Shown here: positions 19,201 to 27,124 of the stretch, piece by piece | How the letters are laid out: every line of letters begins with the position of its first letter | How positions within the stretch are numbered: position 1 is the stretch's first letter | Assembly (NCBI RefSeq): GCF_009834545.1 | Contig: NZ_CP019427.1 | Coordinates: forward strand, 3,354,001-3,418,000 | Direction of reading: 5' to 3' | Origin: Pseudomonas sp. S04 | Lineage (GTDB): Bacteria > Pseudomonadota > Gammaproteobacteria > Pseudomonadales > Pseudomonadaceae | Length of the DNA: 64,000 bases | Notes under the pieces: generated by a model | Database searches by the model: none | Told to the model about the DNA's origin: nothing | Seen by the model: only the letters and a program-made list of their open reading frames with translations | Program-made: the position numbers and the translations under genes

Positions 19201-20945
19201 CCGAGAGCGGCCCGCAGATTCTCTATGCGCCCTATGACAAACACCTGGGCTTGAGCGAGTTTGAAAACGCTGCGAGCGTGGTGGCTGCGATCAACCACCC
19301 GGGGCCGCTGCAGGATTTGCTGCTGCGCCGCTTACCCGACCCGCACAAGGCGACCTACCAGAACCTGCTGGCTAGCGGCCCCGACAGCGATATCCAGCTC
19401 GCCTGCCAGCCGATCCAGGGCAACCTGCTGCATCGCTTGTTCAGCGACAACAGCGTTCTGCTGTCACACCTGCTGGGCAGTCAGGGCGAACGTGGCGCGC
19501 TGGCCGATTGGGACGCGCTCAAGGCTCTGTTCGCCAAGGGTTTGAAATACGGCGGTAGTTTTTTGCCGGGCAAACTGGCGATTCCCCTAGCGCTCTGGCA
19601 AAGCTACACATCCTTCAAGGAGTCGGCCGAGGCCTTGCAGGATCATCACTGGAGGAGCGTGCTGCCGAGTTTTATCAACGGTGTTGCGCAACTGGTGAGG
19701 CTCGGCAAGTTGTTGCATGTCCCCGAAGGGGTGCGCCGCGAGACCCAGGCCATCGACCTCTGCGCGCCCGTGCGGACCCGGCTGCAGCCGTTCGAAGCCA
19801 CGCAGATGACCCTCTCCGGCAAGCGCGCTGCCGATGGCAGCTACCCCTTGGCTGTCGGGAAGCACTATGCCCCGGTGGAGGGCAAGGTCTACCAAATCAG
19901 CAAGCAAGCCATCGCTCCGCGCATCATCGAGGCCACGCACCAGGGACCCTATGTCCTGAACCAGGGTAGCCAATGGCTGCTGGACCCTGATGTGCATAGC
20001 ATTCACTACGGCAAGGCGCTGTCGAAACTGCACAGCAAACTGGTAACCCGGCACCAGGTACGCAGTCTCATCAATATCCAAGCCCGGGGCATGGAATCGA
20101 TCCGCCAACTGTTCCCGGAAAAAGCCAGGCAGATCGTGCAAGCACTCGACCTTGCTCGGTTCTACGCCTTCAACAGCCTGCACAACCTGGCCCAGCTCAA
20201 GAGCACCCAGCGCGGGGCACGCCTGGAGGTCTTCTTCAAGGAAATGTTTGACGTCGACAGCGTCGATGAAAACCTGCTGCGCAAAATCAAAGAGGCAATT
20301 GTGCCCCTGTGCAAAGCCCTGGTGGATCCGAGCCTGGACCAACTCGACCACAATCGATTTGTGGTTGGCTCCAACCTGAATCCCTCGGAGGGTGTGATCG
20401 CTTTTGTGGTCAGTGAGGACGCGCAGCGCGCGGTGCATTTCACCGAGCACTTCTTCAACCAGCAACTGGACATGTATGAGGGGGCCTTGACCGAAGCGTT
20501 CGATATCACCGCCCACGCCCAGGCCGTCACCCTGATCCACGAGTTTTCGCACTTGTTTTCCAATACCTATGACTTGGCCACATTGGAAGCCCGCAGACCC
20601 TTCAGCGACCTGGTCTCGACCCTCACCCACGCTCACCGCCTGCTCAAGGCCGCACATGAGGAGTTCCAGCGTAACGCGCTGTCCCTGCGCACGCCGGCGG
20701 AGGAACTGTTCGCCTACTGGAACCACGCAGAAAGTGAATGGGAAAGTTTTGACGACGCCCCGGAAGCTAGCCTATTGCGCGCGGCGGTCAGGTCCGCCAC
20801 CGGCACCAATAATATGCGTGAGGCGCGTATTGCCTTCCTCAACCCGGACTCAGCCGATCGACGCATCGACACCATCCTGCGCAATGCCGATTCGGTGGCA
20901 CGCCTGGTATCTGAAATGGGCCGGCGCCTGGACCCGGTCCCGTAA
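16218..20945 (+). CDS. Giant toxin-like protein with C-terminal HExxH (aspzincin-like) motif
   Basis: This is a 1575-residue protein without a signal peptide, resembling the large dermonecrotic-toxin-like (DUF6543) proteins of Pseudomonas and distantly the gene at 132-5075. It is mostly helical, with leucine-rich blocks and repeated QLLD/LLEQLL segments. Near the C-terminus it has HEFSH at residues 1441-1445, followed by NTYD with Asp at 1452. This order, HExxH then a T-x-x-D a few residues on, resembles the M35/aspzincin zinc-protease motif (HExxH plus GTxxD), although the Gly is replaced by Asn. If real, the last ~200 residues are a metalloprotease-like effector domain. No strong Shine-Dalgarno precedes the ATG at 16218. 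No immunity, chaperone or secretion gene adjoins; the FecR-like gene follows after 97 bp. Confidence 0.65.
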   Translation: MTDQLLPLFFPEALQDIKVLSPRLRALDFTLADLAWLRSVELASHTIRAAQPDPMTVESIALKVKDREPQPLAGSFMLHPTPVDHKAVLYTPYGGLQKFDNPRAVIQALQESLKAPGKRLELLRFLPIAWREAWPKDNSVSLSHAVIDDLVFEHQSRQFAASQGNNLSLMREQLEQLPTLSHLLEQLLDRELGSALPGLDQRQSRVDFFALGTEGQRSKVDSKPLTQALLDFFLQRAWPAGLSRQFANPRLAPTADDPAPWEKAVKTIAQGLAPMLAERLRSYWAADAAVVGTRQVFFAQAMRDKARLDLLRKRQDAILDPEQHQALVALLERADTPANYDAEQLQAETVRLWEHPEHFVEPASTLMLSNRSNAYLYSQPLGLQVLGNYAELKQTVQRMVTSSGHEDQVYSLLSLPERNLLLRLEQPQVSGEPLFGSLFQRLVADIISKQQQSISHALDVFRNSEGAIDLPALFDQSLDVRVMLDSALLESADQQRWSLRPLISGEHHPSIVVTDRAKLHLKSLRSVLDSLTAKFATFPADNLALQQTFLEGLKPDLGHALAVGIRGEAALRQLLSTFSAYDKAIVDTALNPDAATRRQRHALRGFRPDAWSLTLHCTGEPDLMPLANCLLLTERGGMDPSHSGRAILWTPAQGLEAFASITHAQLELGQRLLDEGARQGLLENLTRDLYRPHRHYTLGPLRLIEGHVLQERQQSAINHFIAARRHTRALGLSDASVRADFVRHKLSPTPLNLEHAMQIAQAIITRGSLPAWLGAASLGQLQQHAELLEQFRLSLDPGSDYLDDLQPFSAYVCERLKQLLGARFPGVELDPDQLQVTPTLALTGPVQTLSEFALNPTHVLHDAGFAITSSSALALPAQVTASEIRKLLLQLDIKTAYRERLNQHLSGNTNAVLKRQQCFVRQLPWQLLLHAHALNLQGTLSEQGLALVEQVLDMPDALARASVSEAKAIVRPLELIATEGASAVKALGLYLIGEPESGPQILYAPYDKHLGLSEFENAASVVAAINHPGPLQDLLLRRLPDPHKATYQNLLASGPDSDIQLACQPIQGNLLHRLFSDNSVLLSHLLGSQGERGALADWDALKALFAKGLKYGGSFLPGKLAIPLALWQSYTSFKESAEALQDHHWRSVLPSFINGVAQLVRLGKLLHVPEGVRRETQAIDLCAPVRTRLQPFEATQMTLSGKRAADGSYPLAVGKHYAPVEGKVYQISKQAIAPRIIEATHQGPYVLNQGSQWLLDPDVHSIHYGKALSKLHSKLVTRHQVRSLINIQARGMESIRQLFPEKARQIVQALDLARFYAFNSLHNLAQLKSTQRGARLEVFFKEMFDVDSVDENLLRKIKEAIVPLCKALVDPSLDQLDHNRFVVGSNLNPSEGVIAFVVSEDAQRAVHFTEHFFNQQLDMYEGALTEAFDITAHAQAVTLIHEFSHLFSNTYDLATLEARRPFSDLVSTLTHAHRLLKAAHEEFQRNALSLRTPAEELFAYWNHAESEWESFDDAPEASLLRAAVRSATGTNNMREARIAFLNPDSADRRIDTILRNADSVARLVSEMGRRLDPVP

Positions 20946-21042
20946 ATTGACGAAAAAGCCGCTCATTGATGCTCAATCGCCATGACGGCTGTTCTCGCCG
21001 GCTGGTGGTGAAGGTTAGAATGCGCGAAACCAGGAAGCATCA

Positions 21043-22029
21043 ATGAGCCAAACCCCACTCACTCCAGCAGACGACGACGCCGTCACTGACGCCGCAGCGC
21101 ATTGGTGCATGCGCTTGCATGCCCAGGACTGCAGCGCAGCCGAGCGCCAGGCATTTGTGCAATGGCGCGACGCCCATCCCCTGCATGCGTTGGAGTATGA
21201 AGCGATGCTGGAGATCTGGGAGGTCAGTGACCATCTGCCCCGCCCGGGACACTTGGCCGTCGCTCCCAGCCCTGTGGTCCGCCCGGGCTGGCAGCGGCTG
21301 GCAATGGCGGCGGCGGTCTGTGCCCTGGCCTTGCCGCTGGCCGCATTCAGTGGCTGGCAGCTGGGTTGGTTGCCGGACTCCTACGAGCGCTTCGAGGCCC
21401 AAGGTGCACTGCGCCAGGTGACGTTGAGCGACGGCAGCCAGGTTGAACTGAACCTGGGCACGGTGCTGACCTACAGCAATTACAAGGACCAGCGCCGGGT
21501 CACCCTGAAACAGGGCGAAGCCTTCTTTCGAGTCAGCCATGACGCCAGCCACCCGTTCGTGGTCAAGGCGGCTGACGGCCAGATTCGCGTCACTGGCACC
21601 CAGTTCAACGTCTGGAAATACCAGGACCAGGTCCGGGTGACCTTGCTCGAAGGCTCGGTCCTGGTGACCAGCAACGATGCCCAGCGCGGCGATGGCTTTC
21701 GCCTGGGTCCTGGCATGCAGGCGCGCTACAAGGGCGGCGACTACCAACCGCAGATCAATCAGACCTACGCCAACGACACGTCCCTCAGTTGGCGCGATGG
21801 CCGCCTGGTGCTCGACAACCTGACGCTCAACGAAGCCCTGCCGCTGATCAATCGTTACCTGCAGGAGCCGGTGCTGCTGGCCGACACTGACACCGGGATG
21901 ATCCGCATCGGCGGGGTCTACAACATCAGCCAGCTACACAGCCTGGTGCCTTCGCTGCCCAAGGTGTTGCCGGTGTACCTGACGCACAACGCCGACGGCC
22001 GGACCGTGCTCAACTCCCGGCCGAAGTAA
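21043..22029 (+). CDS. FecR-type anti-sigma/sigma regulator, unpaired
   Basis: This 328-residue inner-membrane protein has an N-terminal FecR_N (DUF4880) domain with the conserved AAHWCMRLHAQDCSAAERQAF helix and W-x-x-AHP box (WRDAHPLHALEYE). One membrane span follows at about residues 88-108. The periplasmic FecR domain (RQVTLSDGSQVELN, the DASHPFVVKA block) and the C-terminal secretin/TonB-short-like part come next. Such proteins hold an ECF sigma factor and receive a signal from an STN-containing receptor. Here the gene upstream is the toxin-like gene and the one downstream is a Fur-like gene. No sigma factor is within the window, and the window's siderophore receptor lacks STN. It must work with unlinked partners or be orphaned. 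Confidence 0.85.
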   Translation: MSQTPLTPADDDAVTDAAAHWCMRLHAQDCSAAERQAFVQWRDAHPLHALEYEAMLEIWEVSDHLPRPGHLAVAPSPVVRPGWQRLAMAAAVCALALPLAAFSGWQLGWLPDSYERFEAQGALRQVTLSDGSQVELNLGTVLTYSNYKDQRRVTLKQGEAFFRVSHDASHPFVVKAADGQIRVTGTQFNVWKYQDQVRVTLLEGSVLVTSNDAQRGDGFRLGPGMQARYKGGDYQPQINQTYANDTSLSWRDGRLVLDNLTLNEALPLINRYLQEPVLLADTDTGMIRIGGVYNISQLHSLVPSLPKVLPVYLTHNADGRTVLNSRPK

Positions 22030-22050
22030 CCCCGGGGCCGGCCCCACAAT

Positions 22051-22069
22051 GGCAAAAACGTTTTTTGCC
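22051..22069 (+). terminator. A/T-rich hairpin after fecR-like gene
   Basis: A perfect 8-bp stem (GGCAAAAA / TTTTTGCC, loop CGT) starts about 20 bases after the stop codon. The T run is part of the stem, so terminator activity is uncertain. Confidence 0.4.
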
Positions 22070-22263
22070 TTGCCATCGATACGAATCGGCGGAAAATAAT
22101 TGACAGGCCATTGGCCCGAAATATCGGCGTCTCACCCTTCGCTGACGTACTTTCGACAAAATTTCTACATTCAGAGCTTCATGATTTGCCCCGCTCATTC
22201 GTCTTAATGACAGAGAGCACAAATCACATTTTCCTGATCAGGCTCTGAAAAGGAGTTTTCTGC

Positions 22264-22644
22264 ATGTACAACTCGCAATTGCCAACGGATGGTAAACCCG
22301 CGCCGAAAGGTGTTTCCCTGGGTCAGGATGTCACTGTGTTCGGCAAACCGGTCGAGCGCCACGGTAACGACCGGATCCGCCAACTGCTCAAGAGCTTTGG
22401 CCTGCGCACCAGCCTGATACGCTTGAAAGTGATCGATGCACTGCTCAGCGCCGCGGAAAACGACCACCCGCTGGGCGTGCGTGGGGTGCACAGCCACTTG
22501 CTGGAACTGGACATCCCGCTGTCTTTTCTCAGCGTGCGTGAAGTCTTGAAGCGCCTGTGCAGCGAAGGCGTGATCGTGCTCAACCCGGATAAAAGCTACA
22601 GCCTGCATCCACAGGCTGCTGCCGTGCTCCAGCGCCTCGACTGA
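22264..22644 (+). CDS. Small Fur-like winged-helix protein
   Basis: This 126-residue protein is of the type labelled Fe2+/Zn2+ uptake regulation protein in pseudomonads. Residues ~35-115 form a winged-helix fold like the DNA-binding half of Fur: GLRTSLIRLKVIDALL, then PLGVRGVHSHLLELD and SFLSVREVLKRLCSEGVI. The Fur metal-binding/dimerisation half, with its His-rich HHH and CxxC motifs, is missing. It is therefore unlikely to sense iron or zinc the same way. AAGGAG precedes the ATG by about eight bases. A TTGACA at about 22098 could be a -35 element. Targets are unknown. Confidence 0.7.
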   Translation: MYNSQLPTDGKPAPKGVSLGQDVTVFGKPVERHGNDRIRQLLKSFGLRTSLIRLKVIDALLSAAENDHPLGVRGVHSHLLELDIPLSFLSVREVLKRLCSEGVIVLNPDKSYSLHPQAAAVLQRLD

Positions 22645-22660
22645 CGCTGGCCCACCTCGC

Positions 22661-22849
22661 TCAGGGCTTGACCTTGCGCCGCATCACGCCGTTGATCACC
22701 ACCACCGACACGGCCACGCCAATGGCGATGTACTGGAACAGCGTTTCGCTGATGATCCCGGCATTCTGCAGATATGACAGCCCAAGCATGATCGCCAGGA
22801 CCACCAGGGAAATCAGAATAGAGTATTTCAAACGTTGCGACTGGGTCAT
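22661..22849 (-). CDS. Small two-helix membrane protein, conserved in pseudomonads
   Basis: This is a 62-residue protein with two membrane segments (ILISLVVLAIMLGLSYL and LFQYIAIGVAVSVVVING) and a basic C-terminus (MRRKVKP). The ATG at 22849 has AGGAA seven bases upstream; a longer upstream reading (to 22981) has no membrane-protein features and no ribosome-binding site. Function unknown. It is convergent with the Fur-like gene. Confidence 0.65.
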   Translation of the reverse strand: MTQSQRLKYSILISLVVLAIMLGLSYLQNAGIISETLFQYIAIGVAVSVVVINGVMRRKVKP

Positions 22850-23038
22850 TGCGGGTTCCTGAACCTGTGAATGTGTGAGTCCTGCAGCGGGCCGGCCCCA
22901 TCCCTGTTCGGGGGCGCCAGCAGCGCGCGGGCCACATGGTACACCCAAGATGTTTCGCCGGGCGCGCCACGCAGCTGACAAATCGGTAATCCGCGCCTCA
23001 GTTTACTGACAGCGCGGGCCGTTTAAGGTCCTGCCAAA

Positions 23039-23052
23039 CCTGAAGCTTCAGG
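23039..23052. promoter_or_regulatory. 14-bp perfect palindrome upstream of copA
   Basis: CCTGAAGCTTCAGG lies 17 bases before the copA start. It may be an operator or an mRNA hairpin at the ribosome-binding region. I cannot match it confidently to a CopR or CueR site. Confidence 0.35.
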
Positions 23053-23069
23053 ATTGACGGGACTTTTTT

Positions 23070-24806
23070 ATGCCTTCAACACCCTCGCGACGCTCTTTGC
23101 TCAAAAGCCTGGCCGCCGGTACTGTCCTGGCGGGCACCGGCCTGTGGCGCCCCACCAGTTGGGCCGTGACCGCAGACACAGCCTCCTCGACCCTGACCGG
23201 TAGCCGCTTCGACCTGTGGATCGGCGAATCGCCAGTCAACTTCAGTGGCAGCCCACGCACCGCCATGACCATCAACGGCGGTATTCCCGGCCCCTTACTG
23301 CGCTGGCGTGAGGGCGACACGGTGACCTTGCGCGTGCACAACCGACTCAAGCAGGACACCTCGATCCACTGGCACGGGATTATCCTGCCGGCCAACATGG
23401 ACGGCGTGCCCGGCCTGAGCTTCCACGGCATCGCCCCCGATGGCCTGTACGAATACCAATTCACCCTGAAGCAGAACGGCACCTACTGGTACCACAGCCA
23501 TTCCGGCCTGCAGGAACAGGCCGGCGTCTATGGCCCGCTGGTGATCGACGCCCGCGACCCCGAACCCTTCGCCTACGACCGGGACTACGTGGTGATGCTC
23601 AGCGACTGGAGCGACCAGGCCCCGGAACACCTGATGCGTACCCTGAAAAAGCAGTCCGACTACTACAACCGGCACCAGCGCACGGTCGGCGACTTCATAA
23701 CCGACGTCAGCCGCGACGGCTGGGCGGCGACAGTGGCGGACCGCACCATGTGGGCCCAAATGAACATGAGCCCCACCGACCTTGCAGACGTCAGCGGCGA
23801 AACCTACCACTACTTGCTGAACGGCCAGACGCCACAAACCAACTGGACCGCCCTGTTTCAGCCGGGGGAAAAGCTGCGCCTGCGACTGATCAACGGCTCG
23901 GCCATGAGTTACTTCGACTTTCGCATTCCCGGCCTGCAGATGACCGTGGTCGCGGCCGATGGCCAGTACGTGCAGCCGGTCACCGTCGACGAGTTGCGCA
24001 TCGCCGTTGCCGAGACCTACGACGTCATCGTCCAGCCCACCGGCGCCCGCGCCTACACCCTGTTCGCCCAGTCGATGGACCGCAGTGGTTATGCCCGCGG
24101 CACGCTCGCCACCAGCCAGGGGCTCAGCGCCGAGGTCCCGCAGCCTGACCCGCGGCCGTTAATCAGCATGGCCGACATGGGCATGGACCACGGCAGCATG
24201 GCGGGCATGGACCATAGCCAGATGGCCGGCATGGATCACAGCAACATGCCCGGCATGGCCGCCCCGCTGCAAAGCCATCCGGCTTCGGAAACCGCCAATC
24301 CGCTGGTGGACATGCAGACCATGCGCCCCAGCGCCAAGCTCGCCGACCCGGGCATCGGCCTGCGCGACAATGGCCGCCGAGTGTTGACCTACGCCGACCT
24401 CAAGAGCACCTTCGCCGACCCCGACGGGCGAGAGCCCTCGCGCACGCTCGAGTTGCACCTGACCGGGCACATGGAGCGCTTCGCCTGGTCATTCGACGGC
24501 ATCAAGTTCAGCGACGCCCAACCCCTGCGCCTGACCTACGGCGAGCGCCTGCGCATCACCCTGGTCAACGACACGATGATGACCCACCCGATTCACCTGC
24601 ACGGCCTGTGGAGTGATCTTGAGGACGAGCACGGGCGCTTCCAGGTGCGCAAGCACACCATCGACATGCCGCCCGGCACCCGCCGCAGTTATCGGGTAAC
24701 CGCCGATGCCCTGGGCCGCTGGGCCTATCACTGCCACCTGCTGCTGCACATGGAGATGGGCATGTTCCGCGAAGTGCGCGTCGATGAACCGGGGAGCCCG
24801 ACATGA
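23070..24806 (+). CDS. copA: Periplasmic multicopper oxidase CopA
   Basis: This 578-residue enzyme oxidises Cu(I) and sequesters copper in the periplasm. A twin-arginine signal ([12 protein letters not shown]) shows export in folded form by Tat. Three cupredoxin domains carry all the copper-ligand blocks: HWHG at residues 100-103, YHSHS near 145, HPIHLHG in domain 3, and the final [12 protein letters not shown] beginning at 554 that supplies the type 1 and trinuclear ligands. A Met-rich MDHSQM/MDHSNM repeat at about 365-395 is the CopA/PcoA copper-binding insert. It heads the operon with copB, whose start overlaps its stop by four bases. No copRS two-component genes are next to it. Confidence 0.95.
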   Translation: MPSTPSRRSLLKSLAAGTVLAGTGLWRPTSWAVTADTASSTLTGSRFDLWIGESPVNFSGSPRTAMTINGGIPGPLLRWREGDTVTLRVHNRLKQDTSIHWHGIILPANMDGVPGLSFHGIAPDGLYEYQFTLKQNGTYWYHSHSGLQEQAGVYGPLVIDARDPEPFAYDRDYVVMLSDWSDQAPEHLMRTLKKQSDYYNRHQRTVGDFITDVSRDGWAATVADRTMWAQMNMSPTDLADVSGETYHYLLNGQTPQTNWTALFQPGEKLRLRLINGSAMSYFDFRIPGLQMTVVAADGQYVQPVTVDELRIAVAETYDVIVQPTGARAYTLFAQSMDRSGYARGTLATSQGLSAEVPQPDPRPLISMADMGMDHGSMAGMDHSQMAGMDHSNMPGMAAPLQSHPASETANPLVDMQTMRPSAKLADPGIGLRDNGRRVLTYADLKSTFADPDGREPSRTLELHLTGHMERFAWSFDGIKFSDAQPLRLTYGERLRITLVNDTMMTHPIHLHGLWSDLEDEHGRFQVRKHTIDMPPGTRRSYRVTADALGRWAYHCHLLLHMEMGMFREVRVDEPGSPT

Positions 24807-25651
24807 ACATTCGCCTGCTGCTGGCCGCACTGTGCGGCGTTTACCTGAGCCCGACCCAGTCGGCCGAAAGCATCGACCACGCGGCCATGGGCCACGGCGC
24901 GATGCCTGCCATGGACCACAGCCAGATGCCCACGCTGCAGAGCCGCACGCCGATTCCCGTGCCCAGCGACGCGGACCGCCGGGCAGCCTTCCCGGCGGTC
25001 AATGGGCATAGGGTTCACGACAAGGCGCTCAATGGCTTCTGGCTGATCGACCAACTGGAGTACCAGGATGCCGACGACGGCAGCGCCCTGGCCTGGGACA
25101 TGAGTGGTTGGGTGGGCGGCGATATCGACCGGCTGTGGCTGCGCACCGAAGGTGAACGCAACAATGGCCACACCGAAAAAGCCGAAGTGCAGGCGTTGTG
25201 GGGACATGCCATCGGACCCTGGTGGGACCTGGTCGCCGGCCTGCGCCAGGACTTCCAGCCAGGCTCGCCGCAGACCTGGGCCGCGTTCGGGGTGCAAGGC
25301 CTGGCCCTGTATAACTTTGAAACACAAGCCACGCTCTTCGTCGGCGAAAAGGGGCAAAATGCCCTCCGCCTGGAAGGCGAGTACGACATTCTGCTGAGCA
25401 ACCGGCTGATCCTGCAGCCCAGCGCCGAGCTCAACCTGTACAGCCGCAACGACCCCGAACGGCGGATCGGCGCGGGGTTGGCCAACACCGAAGCCGGTGT
25501 GCGCCTGCGATATGAAATCGTCCCCGAATTTGCCCCGTACATTGGCGTGACCTGGAGCAGCACCTACGGCAACACCGCCGACTACACTGGCGAGGATGAC
25601 GAACAGCGCAACCAAACGCGCTTCGTCGCCGGCGTGCGGCTCTGGTTCTGA
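24803..25651 (+). CDS. copB: Outer-membrane copper-resistance protein CopB
   Basis: This 282-residue protein has a Sec signal peptide (cleavage near QSAE) and a short Met/His motif ([14 protein letters not shown]). Its C-terminal 12-strand-type beta-barrel ends in Phe (RLWF), as in CopB/PcoB. It is thought to sit in the outer membrane and act with CopA. The start overlaps the copA stop (ATGA), so the two are translationally coupled. Confidence 0.92.
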   Translation: MNIRLLLAALCGVYLSPTQSAESIDHAAMGHGAMPAMDHSQMPTLQSRTPIPVPSDADRRAAFPAVNGHRVHDKALNGFWLIDQLEYQDADDGSALAWDMSGWVGGDIDRLWLRTEGERNNGHTEKAEVQALWGHAIGPWWDLVAGLRQDFQPGSPQTWAAFGVQGLALYNFETQATLFVGEKGQNALRLEGEYDILLSNRLILQPSAELNLYSRNDPERRIGAGLANTEAGVRLRYEIVPEFAPYIGVTWSSTYGNTADYTGEDDEQRNQTRFVAGVRLWF

Positions 25652-25686
25652 GCCCATCAACGCAACGATCGACAAAGAGATTCCCC

Positions 25687-26136
25687 ATGCACACCACAGC
25701 ACTTCGCCTGGCCGCCCTGGGCGCCCTGTTCATCAGCACCCAGGCCCTGGCGGCCGAACTGATCCCGATCGACGTCCATCGCGACGCCAACTGCGGTTGC
25801 TGCAAAGCCTGGATCAGCCACCTGCAGGACAACGGCTTCAAAGTCACCGACCACGTCGAACCCAACATGAGCGAAGTCAAGCAACGCCTGGGGGTGGCGC
25901 CGCGCCTGGCGTCCTGCCATACCGCGCTGATCAACGGCAAGTTTGTCGAAGGCCACGTCCCGGCCGAACAGGTGCTGGCCCTGGCCAAGCGTGACGACTT
26001 GCTGGGCATGGCCGTACCGGGCATGGTCACCGGTTCGCCTGGCATGGAAATGGGCGATACCGTCGACCCGTACCAGGTAATCGGCGTGTCCAGGGATGGC
26101 AGTCAAACGGTGATCGCCGACTACCCGGCCAAGTAG
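25687..26136 (+). CDS. DUF411 periplasmic copper-site protein
   Basis: This 149-residue protein has a cleavable signal peptide (ending QALAA) and a thioredoxin-like DUF411 domain. The domain starts with the CGCCKAW metal/redox motif and later has SCHTALINGKFVEGHVP. DUF411 proteins are common in copper-resistance operons and are presumed to bind or hand over copper. It lies 35 bases after copB and is coupled to the next gene by a one-base overlap. Confidence 0.85.
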   Translation: MHTTALRLAALGALFISTQALAAELIPIDVHRDANCGCCKAWISHLQDNGFKVTDHVEPNMSEVKQRLGVAPRLASCHTALINGKFVEGHVPAEQVLALAKRDDLLGMAVPGMVTGSPGMEMGDTVDPYQVIGVSRDGSQTVIADYPAK

Positions 26137-26570
26137 TGCTGCTGGCGTACCTCGGGCTGTTTGCGGCGGCATTCGGTGCCGCCACACTACTGCCCTTGCA
26201 GTCCGAGGCAGTGCTGGTGGGATTGCTGCTCAATGGCCAGTACTGGTTGTGGCTGCTACTGGCCGTCGCGACCCTGGGCAATGTCCTCGGGTCGCTGGTC
26301 AACTGGTGGCTGGGCCGCGGCATTGAGCGCTTCAAGGATCGCCGCTGGTTCCCCGTCAGCCCAACCAACCTGGAAAGGGCCCGCCGGCATTATCAGCGTT
26401 ACGGCCACTGGTCGTTGCTGCTCAGCTGGTTGCCGGTGATCGGCGATCCATTGACCCTGGTGGCCGGCGTAATGCGCGAGCCGCTTGGGCGTTTCCTGCT
26501 GATCGTCACCCTGGCCAAAGGCGCCCGGTACGGCGTGCTAGCCCTGGCCACGCTCGGCTGGCAGGGCTGA
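26136..26570 (+). CDS. YqaA/DedA-type small inner-membrane protein
   Basis: This 144-residue protein is of the YqaA (SNARE-associated/VTT) family. It has four hydrophobic segments, a GNVLGSLVNWWLGRG motif after the first pair, and WLPVIGDPLTLVAGVMREP before the third, the hallmark of the fold. The start is a GTG sharing its first base with the last base of the upstream stop codon. Family members are implicated in membrane homeostasis; a role in copper tolerance is inferred only from being the last gene of the cop operon. Confidence 0.82.
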   Translation: MLLAYLGLFAAAFGAATLLPLQSEAVLVGLLLNGQYWLWLLLAVATLGNVLGSLVNWWLGRGIERFKDRRWFPVSPTNLERARRHYQRYGHWSLLLSWLPVIGDPLTLVAGVMREPLGRFLLIVTLAKGARYGVLALATLGWQG

Positions 26571-27124
26571 CCTTTTCCCCGGACACAACAAACCCTGTGG
26601 GAGCCGGCTTGCCGGCGATGGTCTTCAACGATGATGGGTATTTCCCAGGCCAACCCCCTCCAAGTCGCGCACTTATTTGGTGCGGCCACCTGCAACCCTC
26701 CGCTCCACAGGCACCCATCCCCTGCCTCTTTTTAACCGACCACCACTGAAAACCTGCCCTTCGTCGGTGCAATTGTCACAATTTTCCAGTTGTCTTCTCC
26801 TGATCCAAACCGATTGTCGAACAATCCGAAAACCCGCCTACCCCGCTCTAGGTTCTGGCCTAGACTGGATTTCGCGGGGCCAGACCGTCGGGTCATATAA
26901 CGGAGAAAAACTCGAAACTTTCCGCTATAGCGACGGGTCAGGTGATTAGAGGGGTCACGGCCGCTGGTGCAATCCTTGCAATGTTCACAACAGCCTTGGG
27001 AGCTTCAACGCATCGGGCCGCGCTTGCGCCACGACGCGTGGCGCATTTGCGCCTGGCCACAGGAAACGGCCGCTTGATGCACGGGTGAGATGCCTAAAGC
27101 AGATCAATAAAACGGGAGAAACAC
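26571..27124. other. Intergenic region before glgA (554 bp)
   Basis: No convincing gene is seen. It contains a single REP-like unit at 26597-26621. A CTAGACT at 26861-26867 and GCTATAGCG near 26925 could be -10 elements, the first one base off the RpoS-type CTATACT. Stress-phase control by RpoS would fit the trehalose/glucan genes, but this is weak evidence. Confidence 0.4.
26597..26621. repeat. Single REP unit
   Basis: The sequence follows the Pseudomonas REP form GTGGGAGC-x-GGCTTGCC-x-GCGATGG, with an internal GCCGGC-TT-GCCGGC hairpin. Confidence 0.7.

Noticed and set aside
24165..24270. A tandem-repeat look in copA, considered as a possible DNA repeat
   Set aside because: It is the Met/His-rich copper-binding coding repeat (MDHSQM-type) of CopA, which explains the periodic DNA.
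26677..26949. A 90-codon frame in the copper-glgA intergenic region
   Set aside because: Composition is not protein-like, no ribosome-binding site is seen, and it overlaps likely promoter sequence of glgA.
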